Counted from the stretch's first letter, positions 18,456 through 28,193 are shown. The stretch is DNA of 64,000 nucleotides from Ornithinibacillus contaminans (GCF_001038425.2 NZ_LDPV02000053.1:186001-250000); one strand, 5' to 3'. Notes: a model not told the origin generated them from the sequence alone. Program-made: numbers and translations.

Positions 18456-19640
18456 CTATAACACTTCCTCTGCTATGATTTCTCTTGCACCGTTACCAAT
18501 AGTAGCTGTATAAAAGGTTGCACTATACCCGACTTTTTGTGAATATAGATCGTTTACATTACGTTTGAAATCTTCTATTCTATCCTTTTCAACAATAGCG
18601 ATGGCGCAACCGCCAAAGCCTGCGCCGGTCATCCGTGCACCGAGAACTCCTTGCTGTTGATTTGCTGCCTCAACTAGTGTATCTAATTCTATTCCAGTTA
18701 CTTCATAATCCTGTCTCAGTGATTCGTGCGATTCATTCATTAATTTTCCAAACGAGATGATGTCACCTTCATTTAATCGCTCAAGTGCTTCTAGGGTTCT
18801 AGCATTTTCATAAACGGCATGCTTTGCCCGTTTCCGGTTTAGTTCATTTGTAATTAACTGTTGGTGATTGTCAAAGCTACTCTTTGTTAACTGTCCAAGA
18901 CTAGTTATTGGTAATGCACTTTGTAATTCCTTTAACGCACTCTCGCATTGAGCACGGCGTTCGTTATATTTTGATCCTGCTAAGGTTCGTTGTTTATTTG
19001 AATTCATAATAATAATTCGATGATCGTTTAATTGGAGTGGAGCATAGTGAAAATCAAGTGTTTCACAGTTTAGCAATATCGCATGATCTTGCTTGCCTAG
19101 TCCAATGGCAAACTGGTCCATAATCCCACTGTTTACACCCATATATTCATTCTCTACTTGTTGCCCAATTTTCGCCATGGTAATCCGATCAATTTGTAAT
19201 TGGTAAATTTGTTCTAACAATACACCAGTTACGAGCTCGATGGAAGCAGATGACGATAGTCCAGCACCGTTTGGGATATTTCCGTAGTAAAGGATATCTG
19301 CGCCATGGGTAATTTCATAGCCTGCTTTTTGAAAATGGTGGATCATTCCCTTTGGATAATTTGCCCAACCATCATCCGTGTTAAAAGCTAGATTGGATAA
19401 CTCGCATTCTATTATTCCATCATCTTGAAAATTAAGGGAACAGAAACGAAATATTCTATCTTCTCGCTTTCTTACGACGGCATAGGTTCCAAACGAGATG
19501 GATGCTGGGAAAACGTGCCCGCCATTATAATCTGTATGTTCACCGATTAAGTTGATTCTTCCAGGAGCGAAGAAAGTACGTGTTTCCGTTGATATGGTAA
19601 ATGTTTTTTGGAATTCGTGATTTAAGTTAAGCGCATTCAT
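18456..19640 (-). CDS. galK: Galactokinase
   Basis: This 394-residue GHMP kinase phosphorylates alpha-D-galactose at C1. The galactokinase signature GRINLIGEHTDYNGGHVFP, the ATP-binding motif GAGLSSSASIELV and the C-terminal MTGAGFGGCAIAIV are all present. It is the first gene of the minus-strand Leloir operon and has an AGGAGG RBS. The region upstream holds a palindrome inside the promoter spacer, an AGTAAA/TTTACT dyad and a full-match cre, so regulation by a specific repressor and by CcpA is likely. Confidence 0.96.
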   Translation of the reverse strand: MNALNLNHEFQKTFTISTETRTFFAPGRINLIGEHTDYNGGHVFPASISFGTYAVVRKREDRIFRFCSLNFQDDGIIECELSNLAFNTDDGWANYPKGMIHHFQKAGYEITHGADILYYGNIPNGAGLSSSASIELVTGVLLEQIYQLQIDRITMAKIGQQVENEYMGVNSGIMDQFAIGLGKQDHAILLNCETLDFHYAPLQLNDHRIIIMNSNKQRTLAGSKYNERRAQCESALKELQSALPITSLGQLTKSSFDNHQQLITNELNRKRAKHAVYENARTLEALERLNEGDIISFGKLMNESHESLRQDYEVTGIELDTLVEAANQQQGVLGARMTGAGFGGCAIAIVEKDRIEDFKRNVNDLYSQKVGYSATFYTATIGNGAREIIAEEVL

Positions 19641-19698
19641 TTTTGTCCTCCTATCATGTCCTTGTTATCGATACGTCATAAATCGATAGGTTGAGTTT

Positions 19699-19727
19699 AG
19701 TCTACTATACATTTAATGTATAGACAA
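19699..19727 (-). promoter_or_regulatory. gal operon promoter with a 19-bp palindrome in the spacer
   Basis: On the minus strand TTGTCT (19727-19722), a 17-base spacer and TAGACT (19704-19699) form a weak promoter. The perfect palindrome CTATACATTTAATGTATAG (19705-19723) fills the spacer, a typical repressor position. Which regulator binds is unknown. Confidence 0.55.
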
Positions 19728-19735
19728 TAGTTTTT

Positions 19736-19749
19736 AGTAAAACTTTACT
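19736..19749. promoter_or_regulatory. AGTAAA/TTTACT dyad upstream of the gal promoter
   Basis: AGTAAAACTTTACT is a dyad with six-base arms and an AC centre, lying just upstream of the gal -35. The same half-sites occur at the divergent GH43 operon promoter (19946-19977), suggesting one shared regulator, plausibly the LacI-type protein at 26527. Confidence 0.5.
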
Positions 19750-19763
19750 GGTGATTTTATTTA

Positions 19764-19778
19764 TTGAAACCGCTAACA
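19764..19778. promoter_or_regulatory. Full-consensus cre site between the divergent operons
   Basis: TTGAAACCGCTAACA matches the cre consensus WTGNAANCGNWNNCW at all 15 positions. It lies between the divergent gal and GH43 promoters and would bring both under CcpA control. Confidence 0.7.
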
Positions 19779-19910
19779 TTTTGTGCCGATTTCAGGTCGA
19801 ATGTATAATGGGATAAACGGCAATAACATTTTCAGATGATTGATATATAAGCTTTTGTTGAGGATTATTAGGACGGGTGTATGTGTAAAAATTTTCATAG
19901 CGAAAAAGCA

Positions 19911-19939
19911 TTGACATAAGTTTAATATGAGATTATACT
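19911..19939 (+). promoter_or_regulatory. Promoter of the GH43-ABC-GH2 operon
   Basis: TTGACA (19911-19916), a 17-base spacer and TATACT (19934-19939) form a near-consensus sigma-A promoter with transcription from about 19946. Confidence 0.8.
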
Positions 19940-19945
19940 TGTCAG

Positions 19946-19977
19946 TATAGTAAAGTTTTTTCTGAAATTTTACTATA
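19946..19977. promoter_or_regulatory. Inverted repeat at the start site of the GH43 operon
   Basis: TATAGTAAA (19946-19954) and TTTACTATA (19969-19977) are perfect inverted copies starting at the predicted transcription start. They may be the outer halves of two adjacent imperfect AGTAAA-N2-TTTACT operators. The position implies repression. Confidence 0.6.
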
Positions 19978-19992
19978 TTTTTTCTAAGAAAA

Positions 19993-20006
19993 TGAAAACG
20001 GATTCA
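19993..20006 (+). promoter_or_regulatory. Candidate cre site downstream of the GH43 promoter
   Basis: TGAAAACGGATTCA matches the cre consensus TGWNANCGNTNWCA with one mismatch and lies about 50 bases after the start site, where CcpA could act as a roadblock. Confidence 0.5.
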
Positions 20007-20060
20007 AAAACGGAAATGTGCACATTCTAAATTAGAAAAGGGGGGATCCACGTTTCGAAT

Positions 20061-21119
20061 ATGAAAGATACAGAAGCTAAAAAGAAGAATAAGCGAGGGC
20101 TTATTATAGGTGGCCTTGCATTTGTTGCTGTTGTAATCATCGGAATAGGAGTGATGTTGTATATGGATAAACAAAATCATATCACATATACAAATCCTGT
20201 TGGTGGGATGACTAATATTGGGGATCCATTTGTATTAAAAGATGGAGATAACTACTATATGTATGCCACTTCAGAAGCATCCTATGGATTTAAAGTATGG
20301 AAGTCTGATAATCTCGTAGATTGGCAAGAGGTGGGTATTGCCTATAATCACTACGACCAGTCGGAACGCTGGGCTTTCGGTGATTTCTGGGCTCCAGAAG
20401 TAATTAAGTACCAGGATCGCTATTATATGACCTATAGTGGTCGTAATGAGGGAGATTCTTTGCGAATCGCAATCGCTACCAGTGATAATCCCCTCGGCCC
20501 GTTTGAAGATTATAACACCGATATAATCGAACAATCTGGTTCCTATATTGATGGGCATATTTTCATGGATGATGATGGAACGCCTTATCTATACTATGTA
20601 AAGGATAACTATGAAAATATCATTGATGGAAAGCATGTTAGTCAGATTTATGTTCAAGAAATGAGTAATACGCTTGATAAAGTGATTGGTGAACCACAGC
20701 TACTCCTACAGCCTGACCAGGAATGGGAAGGGTTAGATGGTGATTACCAATGGAATGAAGGACCATATGTTTTAAAACATGATGATAAATACTATCTTAT
20801 GTATTCTGCGAATCTTTATGCGAGTGCAGAATATGGGGTTGGTTATGCAGTGGCAGATGCTCCTTTAGGACCATTTAAAAAAGCGGATGAAAATCCTATT
20901 CTATCCAAGGATTTAGAAAATGGGATTTCAGGTCCTGGTCATAACAGTGTAACGGTTGGTCCAGATGGTGAGAGTCTTTATACAGTTTATCACACGCACA
21001 CATATCCGGAAGCCCCAAGTGGAGATCGGCAAATGAATATTGACTTGCTTTATTTTGAGGATGGAAAGTTACTAATTGATGGTCCAACCCATGACGAGCA
21101 AAAAATTAGAATCAATTAA
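20061..21119 (+). CDS. Membrane-anchored GH43 glycosidase (arabinanase/galactanase-like)
   Basis: This 352-residue protein has a Lys-rich N-terminus, one transmembrane segment (residues 14-34) and an extracellular five-bladed GH43 propeller. The three GH43 acidic residues are visible: D55 in NIGDPFVL (base), D164 in SYIDGHIF (pKa modulator) and E233 in QWNEGPYVL (acid). It would trim arabinan, galactan or a related side chain at the cell surface for the ABC importer encoded next. The RBS is poor: the GGGGGG run ends about 15 bases before ATG 20061 and no better start was found. It is the first gene of a seven-gene operon. Confidence 0.82.
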   Translation: MKDTEAKKKNKRGLIIGGLAFVAVVIIGIGVMLYMDKQNHITYTNPVGGMTNIGDPFVLKDGDNYYMYATSEASYGFKVWKSDNLVDWQEVGIAYNHYDQSERWAFGDFWAPEVIKYQDRYYMTYSGRNEGDSLRIAIATSDNPLGPFEDYNTDIIEQSGSYIDGHIFMDDDGTPYLYYVKDNYENIIDGKHVSQIYVQEMSNTLDKVIGEPQLLLQPDQEWEGLDGDYQWNEGPYVLKHDDKYYLMYSANLYASAEYGVGYAVADAPLGPFKKADENPILSKDLENGISGPGHNSVTVGPDGESLYTVYHTHTYPEAPSGDRQMNIDLLYFEDGKLLIDGPTHDEQKIRIN

Positions 21120-21167
21120 TAAGTTTTTTAAAAATACTAGATTGTAGTTTTAAAAGGGAGGATAATG

Positions 21168-22412
21168 ATGAAAAGCTTAAAATCTGTATTACTTTTAGTT
21201 GCATTTGCTATTCTAACACTTGCTTTAGTAGCTTGTGGTGATAAAGCAAGTGGTGGATCAGGTGACAAGGAAATTTTAATGTGGAGTGGTGTTGTTGGTC
21301 CAGATGGTGATCTTATTCAAAAGAACATTGATCAATACAACGAAACAGATCCAGAATATCCAGTAAAGCTAGTAAAGATGGAAGGGCAAGTTTTAAACAA
21401 TAAATTGGCAACGGTTACACGATCTGGTGAAGGTGTTCCGGATATTGCGATGATTGCCTCTGAAACTGTTGCGCAATATACGAGCCAAGGCATGTTAGAG
21501 TCTTGGGATGAGTATATAGAAGATACTGAAGTGAAAGCTGAGAACTACATTGAAGAAGCGTGGAATGTTGGGACTGTTGATGGTAAGCAATATGGATTAC
21601 CAGTGGCGATGGGTACATGGGTAATGTACTACAACAAAGATTTAGTTGATAAATATGCTCCTGGTGCAGCAGATGACAATGTTATTACGTATGAAGAGAT
21701 TGAACAAGCAGGAGAAGCAGCAAAAGCTGATGGAATTTATGCTTATGGATTTAGCTGGGCAATGCAGAATTTTAACAACCTGTATTTACAAATGGGTGGT
21801 AAATTCGCAGATGCAGAAGGTAATTTAACGATTAACAATGACACAGCAGTTGCTGCAATGGAACAATTCAAGGAATTATATGATAAAGGCTATATGAACA
21901 AAAATGGTGAAGATACAACGATGCTTTTCAAAAATGGGCAAATCATTTTTATGCCTGAAGGTACTTGGATGGTAAGTGAGATGAGTACGATTGAAGGTTT
22001 TGAATGGGCTGAAACATTCACACCACAATACGATGCAGCCAATATTCTTCAAGGTAGTGGAGCAGACCAATTTGCAATGTTTAAGGATGAGAATCGTTCA
22101 GAAGAAAAAATTAAAGGTACGGTAGCGTTTATAGAATGGCTACAAGCTAATCAGCTCGAGTGGGTAAAATCTGGTGCGAACCCTGCCTCCCTAGCGATGC
22201 TAGACAATGAAGAATATGTGGAAATGCCACAATCATTCTTGCTTAAATCACCAGAAGCACGTGAGGCAATCACGATTGTTGTCGATGAAGGTTCATCTCA
22301 TATTTTCAGTGAAATTGATGGTGCTGCGTGGGATATGATTGAAGGTAAGGTTGATATTAAAGATAAACTAGCTGAAATTCAGCAAACAGTAGACGATAAA
22401 ATGGCACAATAG
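21168..22412 (+). CDS. Sugar ABC transporter substrate-binding lipoprotein
   Basis: This 414-residue solute-binding protein of the MalE/family 1 type has a lipoprotein signal peptide ending in LALVAC, so it is tethered outside the membrane. Typical blocks are GVPDIAMIASETVAQY, YGLPVAMGTWVMYYNKDLVDKY and IIFMPEGTWMVSEM. ATG 21168 is preferred because AGGGAGG (21155-21161) sits six bases upstream; ATG 21165 is too close. It supplies oligosaccharides to the permeases at 22476 and 23402. A hairpin follows the stop codon. Confidence 0.92.
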   Translation: MKSLKSVLLLVAFAILTLALVACGDKASGGSGDKEILMWSGVVGPDGDLIQKNIDQYNETDPEYPVKLVKMEGQVLNNKLATVTRSGEGVPDIAMIASETVAQYTSQGMLESWDEYIEDTEVKAENYIEEAWNVGTVDGKQYGLPVAMGTWVMYYNKDLVDKYAPGAADDNVITYEEIEQAGEAAKADGIYAYGFSWAMQNFNNLYLQMGGKFADAEGNLTINNDTAVAAMEQFKELYDKGYMNKNGEDTTMLFKNGQIIFMPEGTWMVSEMSTIEGFEWAETFTPQYDAANILQGSGADQFAMFKDENRSEEKIKGTVAFIEWLQANQLEWVKSGANPASLAMLDNEEYVEMPQSFLLKSPEAREAITIVVDEGSSHIFSEIDGAAWDMIEGKVDIKDKLAEIQQTVDDKMAQ

Positions 22413-22419
22413 AAGATTG

Positions 22420-22450
22420 AAAGGAGGAATAAAGTTTCCTCCTTTTCTCT
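22420..22450 (+). terminator. Intercistronic attenuator-like hairpin after the binding protein
   Basis: AAAGGAGGA (22420-22428) pairs with TCCTCCTTT (22437-22445), followed by a pyrimidine-rich stretch with a T run. It probably terminates part of the transcription or stabilises the upstream mRNA, giving more binding protein than permease. Confidence 0.65.
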
Positions 22451-22475
22451 CATTTTTTGAATCGAGGTGGCTAAG

Positions 22476-23390
22476 ATGGCGACAGTGGTGGATAGCCAAA
22501 CGAAATTAAAGAAGAATAAACGTAAGTCTCTTAATCTATGGCCGGCTTTATTTGTCGGACCACATCTATTACTTTTTGTTCTATTCTTTCTCATCCCATC
22601 TGTATATGGCTTCTATATAGCCTTTACTAAATGGGATATCTTTACTTCCCCCGAATTTGTCGGTTTTGAAAACTTTAAAACGATTCTTTTTGATCAGGAT
22701 TCTAGTTTCTATTCGCAGTTTTGGAACGGATTGAAGAACACATTTATATTTGTGGTTATTACGGTTCCATTTTGTATTATAGTGCCACTCGTTCTTGCGA
22801 CAGCACTAATGACAAAGCCAAAACTATATGGTCTCTTTCAATCTATTTTTTATTTGCCGACTTTATTTGCGATTTCAGCGGTGATGATTATTTGGCAGTT
22901 TTTAATGAGTTTATCCTATGGACCGTTTAGTAATGTGTTTGGATTTGATGTTAATATGCTATCAACACAGCCGTATGCTTGGATTGTGTTAGTGGTGGTA
23001 ACGGTTTGGTGGTCGATTGGTGGTAATATGGTCATTTATCTAGCGGCATTAAACGGTGTTCCGAAAGATTTGCTAGAAGCAGCGGAAATGGACGGTGCCG
23101 GGGTCTTTCGAAAGTTCTTTAAGATTACGTTGCCAAGCATCAAATTTCAAATTTTGTTTACAACGGTTATGACGACCATTGCACAATTTAATGTCTATGG
23201 ACAACCACTCATGTTAACTGGTGGTGGTCCGACTGATTCTACTAGAGTGTTATTAATGGACATTCAACAGAATGCATTTGGAAAAGGGATCTCGATTGCT
23301 GGGATATCCTCCGCAATGGCGGTAATGCTTGGGCTCTGTATTATGGTTGTTTCCGTATTTCAATTTCTTTTATTACGAGATAAGGATTAG
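22476..23390 (+). CDS. Sugar ABC transporter permease, MalF type
   Basis: This 304-residue inner-membrane permease has six hydrophobic segments and the EAA loop (EAAEMDGAGVFRKFFKITLP) that contacts the ATPase. It follows its binding protein. ATG 22476 with GAGGTGG at 22465-22471 is chosen over the in-frame GTG at 22467, which overlaps the RBS. No ATPase gene lies in the operon, so a shared MsmX-type ATPase is inferred. Confidence 0.93.
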   Translation: MATVVDSQTKLKKNKRKSLNLWPALFVGPHLLLFVLFFLIPSVYGFYIAFTKWDIFTSPEFVGFENFKTILFDQDSSFYSQFWNGLKNTFIFVVITVPFCIIVPLVLATALMTKPKLYGLFQSIFYLPTLFAISAVMIIWQFLMSLSYGPFSNVFGFDVNMLSTQPYAWIVLVVVTVWWSIGGNMVIYLAALNGVPKDLLEAAEMDGAGVFRKFFKITLPSIKFQILFTTVMTTIAQFNVYGQPLMLTGGGPTDSTRVLLMDIQQNAFGKGISIAGISSAMAVMLGLCIMVVSVFQFLLLRDKD

Positions 23391-23401
23391 AGGTGGAGTA
23401 G

Positions 23402-24238
23402 ATGAAACAGAAAAAAACAACGAAAATAATCGCCTTTGTCTTTTTACTGATCACTGCGCTTTTCTGGATTATTCCTCTAATATGGGCGTTTTTCACATCA
23501 TTTAAATCGAGTGCGGAAATACAATCACTTGGATTCAGTTTACTACCAGTCAATTGGACATTAAGTAATTACTCGGAACTATTAATGGAAAATGCCTCCA
23601 GTCCAATTCTGAAATGGTTCACTAACTCCATGATTATTTCGGTTAGTCATGTTGTCTTAGTATTGATTGTTTCTTCACTAGCGGCCTATGGTTATACTCG
23701 ACTTAAGTTTAAGGGGCGTGACTTAATCTTCACGTTTTTATTAGGGTCTATGATGTTCCCAGCCGTTGTGAACTTAATTCCATTATATGGCGTGATGGAT
23801 TCATTGGGGTGGGTAAATAACTTCTTGGCAATTATCGTGCCTGGGGCAGCGAGTGTCTTTAATGTCTTTTTGGTACGACAATTTGCGATGAATATACCAA
23901 GAGCTTTGGATGAATCGGCTAAAATCGATGGCGCGAATGATTTTCAAATATTTTTCCGGATATTCTTGCCTAATATTCGTCCTGTATTAACAGTTGTTGC
24001 CCTGTTCAGCTTTACTGGCTCCTGGAATGACTTCTTATGGCCATCCGTTATTATGAGTGATGTAGATAGCTTGCCAATTACACCGGGGTTGCAGCTCCTT
24101 CAAGGGCAGTACATTAGCTATCCTGGTCTTGGAACAGCAGGGGCATTAATTGCATTAGTTCCAGCGTTTCTGCTGTATCTATTTGCACAAAAATATTTCA
24201 TGCAGTCGATGGCGTTAACGGCCGGTGTTAAAGAATAA
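23402..24238 (+). CDS. Sugar ABC transporter permease, MalG type
   Basis: This 278-residue permease is the partner of the 22476 protein. It opens with the usual hydrophobic segment and SFKSSAEI motif, and its EAA-like loop reads DESAKIDGANDFQIFFRIFLP over positions 173-193 approximately. The RBS GAGGTGGAG precedes ATG 23402, 12 bases after the previous stop. Confidence 0.93.
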   Translation: MKQKKTTKIIAFVFLLITALFWIIPLIWAFFTSFKSSAEIQSLGFSLLPVNWTLSNYSELLMENASSPILKWFTNSMIISVSHVVLVLIVSSLAAYGYTRLKFKGRDLIFTFLLGSMMFPAVVNLIPLYGVMDSLGWVNNFLAIIVPGAASVFNVFLVRQFAMNIPRALDESAKIDGANDFQIFFRIFLPNIRPVLTVVALFSFTGSWNDFLWPSVIMSDVDSLPITPGLQLLQGQYISYPGLGTAGALIALVPAFLLYLFAQKYFMQSMALTAGVKE

Positions 24239-24259
24239 AAAAGGAAAGAGGCTATCATC

Positions 24260-24664
24260 ATGAGTCGATCATTTGAACGAAAAATCATTTATGCAGCATG
24301 TGTTTGGCAATTGATAACAGGAATTATCACGACCTTCTTTTATTCGTTTTATATGAAGGGTCAGGGTAAAGAAACGGAAGGGTTAACATATGTGCAGGCA
24401 CGAGGAATTCAAACGATATTTGATAGCATCTATTCCTTTGTTATTACGTACGGGATGTTTTTTATCGTAGTGGCTATTTTGAATTTCCTGTTTACGAAAT
24501 TGTTCATGAAGGATAATACCGTTCAGTATAAGCTACCAATCGCATGGATCGTGTTTGCGGTTATTTGTTATTTTCTAACGGACTATATCAGCTTGTTGCT
24601 ATGTCTCGTCGCAGCTATCGTAGCACTAAGTAAAAATAAAGCAATAAAGCGACTAGTGATATAG
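24260..24664 (+). CDS. Small polytopic membrane protein of unknown function
   Basis: This 134-residue protein has four predicted transmembrane helices (near residues 9-29, 54-78, 92-108 and 110-125) with Lys/Arg-rich ends. It is embedded between the ABC permeases and the GH2 gene, with an RBS (AAGGAAAGAGG) and short spacing, so it is clearly part of the operon. I do not recognise the family. Its position suggests a role accessory to the importer, but that is inference only. Confidence 0.75.
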   Translation: MSRSFERKIIYAACVWQLITGIITTFFYSFYMKGQGKETEGLTYVQARGIQTIFDSIYSFVITYGMFFIVVAILNFLFTKLFMKDNTVQYKLPIAWIVFAVICYFLTDYISLLLCLVAAIVALSKNKAIKRLVI

Positions 24665-24695
24665 TTCAACAACTGAAGCAGAAGGAGCGAGTGTA

Positions 24696-26483
24696 ATGAC
24701 ATTAAGACAAGAATATCCGAGACCACAATTTGTAAGAGAGAAATGGCTTAATTTAAATGGAGAATGGAATTTTGCATTTGATGATGCCAATGTGGGAGTA
24801 AAGGAAGGTTGGTACAAAACGGATGTTGCGTTTGATCAAACAATCGAGGTACCATTTGCCTATCAATCGAGATTAAGTGGTATTCATGATACATCCTTTC
24901 ATGATCATGTCTGGTATCAACGTGAGTTTAAGGTGCCGAATGAGTGGAAGAGTCAAGAAGTAATCCTTCATTTTGGTGCGGTTGATTATCGCGCTTGGGT
25001 GTATGTGAATGAGCAGCTTGTTGGTTATCATGAAGGAGGACATGTAGCATTTTCATTTGACATTACCAATCAATTAAATTGGAATGGTGCGGAGAATCTA
25101 GTCGTGCGGGTGGAGGACCCATCAACAGATGAAACAATCCCAAGAGGAAAGCAGTTTTGGGAAGAGGAATCTGCAGGTATTTGGTATACACGTACGACAG
25201 GAATCTGGCAGACGGTTTGGTTAGAGCCTGTGTCTCCTACTAGAATTTCGAAACTAAGATTCACTCCGAATGTTGATGAAGGCACTGTAGAGGTCTCGTT
25301 TGAAGTTTTCGGAGATCGGCAGGATAAATTGGTTTCAATCGATATATTTTATAAGAATGAACTAGTCATTCGTGATACAATAGAAGTATTGGAAAACTAC
25401 ACGAGGCGGTCGTTTGACTTATATAATCAGCATATTTTTCGGACGGGTTTCCATCACCACGGTTGGAACTGGACGCCTGAAAATCCTAATCTGCTTGATG
25501 TGAAGCTGACTGTAACGGATAAACTCGGCGAAAAGTTTGATGAAGTGGATTCTTACTTTGGTATGCGTAAAGTGCATATAGAGGATGGGAAGGTTTATTT
25601 AAATAATAAACCGTATTACCAACGACTTGTTCTTGACCAAGGCTACTGGCCGGAGGGATTATTAACCGCCCCAACGGATGAAGACTTGAAAAAAGACATT
25701 GAATTGGCGTTAGAGATGGGCTTTAATGGCTGTAGGAAGCATCAAAAGGTTGAGGATCCAAGATTTTTATACTGGGCAGACAGGCTAGGATTCATCGTTT
25801 GGGGTGAATGTCCTGCAAGTCCGTTTTATAGTGAGGATGCCGTTTCGCGATTAACGAAGGAATGGATTGAAATTATTGAACGTGATTATAATCATCCTAG
25901 TGTGGTAGCATGGGTACCGCTAAATGAAAGCTGGGGTGTTCCGAATATTCGAGCGAACAAACAACAGCAAAATCATTCCTTAGCCATGTATCATTTGATT
26001 CATTCCCTAGATACAACACGTCTGGTAATTTCGAATGATGGATGGGAATTAACGAAAACAGATATTTGTGCCGTTCATAATTATAACCATGGTACAAAGC
26101 AAGAAGTGACGAAATATGAAATATTTAAGCAATCATTAAACAAGAAAGAAGCTATTCTTGCGTCAAAACCTGCTGGTAGAAAAATTTATGCAACTGGATT
26201 TGAGCACCAGGGCGAACCAATACTCTTAACGGAATTTGGCGGTATTGGCTACAAGGTAGGCGATGAAGAAGGTTGGGGTTACACCTCTGTTAAGAATGAG
26301 GAAGAATTTATAGAAGACTACAAACGGGTGATGGATGCGGTCCATCAATCAGAGGATTTACATGGTTATTGTTACACACAATTGACCGATGTAGAACAAG
26401 AGATTAACGGTTTATTAACCTACGATCGAAAGCCTAAATGTGATTTAGCTAACATTAAAAAACTAAATCATCCAAAAGGATAA
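24696..26483 (+). CDS. Glycoside hydrolase family 2 protein, beta-galactosidase-like
   Basis: This 595-residue cytosolic enzyme has the GH2 order: a jelly-roll sugar-binding domain (residues about 1-180), an Ig-like domain and a TIM barrel from about residue 290. The acid/base is E411 in WVPLNESWG and the nucleophile E513 in ILLTEFGGIGY. GH2 members hydrolyse beta-galactosides, beta-mannosides or beta-glucuronides. The divergent Leloir operon makes a beta-galactosidic substrate the most economical guess. At 595 residues it is shorter than LacZ and resembles the compact GH2 subgroup. Confidence 0.82.
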   Translation: MTLRQEYPRPQFVREKWLNLNGEWNFAFDDANVGVKEGWYKTDVAFDQTIEVPFAYQSRLSGIHDTSFHDHVWYQREFKVPNEWKSQEVILHFGAVDYRAWVYVNEQLVGYHEGGHVAFSFDITNQLNWNGAENLVVRVEDPSTDETIPRGKQFWEEESAGIWYTRTTGIWQTVWLEPVSPTRISKLRFTPNVDEGTVEVSFEVFGDRQDKLVSIDIFYKNELVIRDTIEVLENYTRRSFDLYNQHIFRTGFHHHGWNWTPENPNLLDVKLTVTDKLGEKFDEVDSYFGMRKVHIEDGKVYLNNKPYYQRLVLDQGYWPEGLLTAPTDEDLKKDIELALEMGFNGCRKHQKVEDPRFLYWADRLGFIVWGECPASPFYSEDAVSRLTKEWIEIIERDYNHPSVVAWVPLNESWGVPNIRANKQQQNHSLAMYHLIHSLDTTRLVISNDGWELTKTDICAVHNYNHGTKQEVTKYEIFKQSLNKKEAILASKPAGRKIYATGFEHQGEPILLTEFGGIGYKVGDEEGWGYTSVKNEEEFIEDYKRVMDAVHQSEDLHGYCYTQLTDVEQEINGLLTYDRKPKCDLANIKKLNHPKG

Positions 26484-26523
26484 TAGTTCGCATACGTAGC
26501 TGATTTGAAGGAAATGAGGGTAA

Positions 26524-27516
<993 letters not shown>

Positions 27517-27541
27517 TCTGCTATAGCAATAAAGTTAAAAT

Positions 27542-27780
27542 GAGGTTGGGACATCAGTAAAATGAGTAAGATAAAAGACGAACAGTGCACTATTTAGCGT
27601 AGGGAATATACGTAGACTCCTGCGGGAGGAAGGGCAACGGTGAGACCCCGGAAGAGCGATAGCTCTGAGGAGGCTCACCAGCCCCCTGCGGAAAGCGAAG
27701 TATATTCCCGAAGCGGGTATCGTGCACCAACGTTCGGAATTTATCTAACCATTAACACTTATGTCCCAGCTTCTTTTTTT
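27542..27780. repeat. Long structured intergenic repeat, full copy
   Basis: The element begins GAGGTTGGGACAT and ends ATGTCCCAGCTTC plus a T run, so its ends pair. Nested inside are further arms: GAACAGTGCAC with GTGCAC...GTTC, and AGGGAATATAC with GTATATTCCC. A GC-rich core (about 27613-27699) contains GGTGAG and GGCTCACC arms. Such long-hairpin intergenic repeats are common in Bacillaceae genomes. With its terminal T run it likely terminates the 26527 transcript. A shorter derivative lies at 61506-61636. Confidence 0.8.
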
Positions 27781-27983
27781 GTATCAAATATTGTGGGTAG
27801 AGTAAACATCATGTATTCCCTGCGTTAAATTATTGTTTAAATCGCTATTTACGTTTGTTCCGAAATCATAGAAAATACCCTGAAATTATTCATTTTTTCA
27901 AATTAAGGTCGATATAATAATTAACTACATTTTGCGTATTGTCAAAAAAACAGGTGGATGCGGCTCTTGTGCTTGTTTGTGTG

Positions 27984-28012
27984 TTGATTTTCACAAGTCG
28001 CTATACTATGAT
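27984..28012 (+). promoter_or_regulatory. Promoter of the chemosensory operon
   Basis: TTGATT (27984-27989), a 17-base spacer and TATGAT (28007-28012) lie about 45 bases upstream of the riboswitch aptamer, so the aptamer would be at the 5' end of the transcript. Confidence 0.7.
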
Positions 28013-28056
28013 GGAAATAGTAAAAATATCCTATACATAAGCATATATTACTATTG

Positions 28057-28140
28057 TTAAAAGGCAAACTATTTGAAAAAATAGGACGCAAAGCTAAGGA
28101 TCTAAGGTTCTTTTTGAGCTATGATAGCCTGGTTACCAAG
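28057..28140 (+). ncRNA. c-di-GMP-I (GEMM-I) riboswitch aptamer
   Basis: The conserved GEMM-I elements appear in order: AAGGCAAACT, a P2 hairpin closed by a GAAA-type loop, ATAGGACGCAAAGC, the P3 arm, and ATGATAGCC followed by GGTTACC. These are the ligand-binding and tetraloop-receptor segments of the class I cyclic di-GMP riboswitch. It lies in the leader of the cheX-cheA-cheW-cheY operon and is followed within 20 bases by an intrinsic terminator. Whether the ligand turns expression on or off cannot be read with certainty. Confidence 0.92.
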
Positions 28141-28159
28141 TAGAAACAGTTTGTTACCT

Positions 28160-28193
28160 TGGCGATTCAACTGGAATGGCCATTTTTATTTTT
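28160..28193 (+). terminator. Riboswitch expression-platform terminator
   Basis: TGGC-G-ATTC pairs with GAAT-G-GCCA across a five-base loop (one G-G mismatch), followed by TTTTTATTTTT. Upstream CCAAG (around 28134) could pair with CTTGG (28158-28162) and thereby open the terminator stem, a plausible antiterminator. Confidence 0.7.

Noticed and set aside
27640-27828. 62-residue ORF on the plus strand
   Set aside because: It lies across the GC-rich core of the intergenic repeat, has no RBS, and its sequence reflects the hairpin arms rather than a protein.
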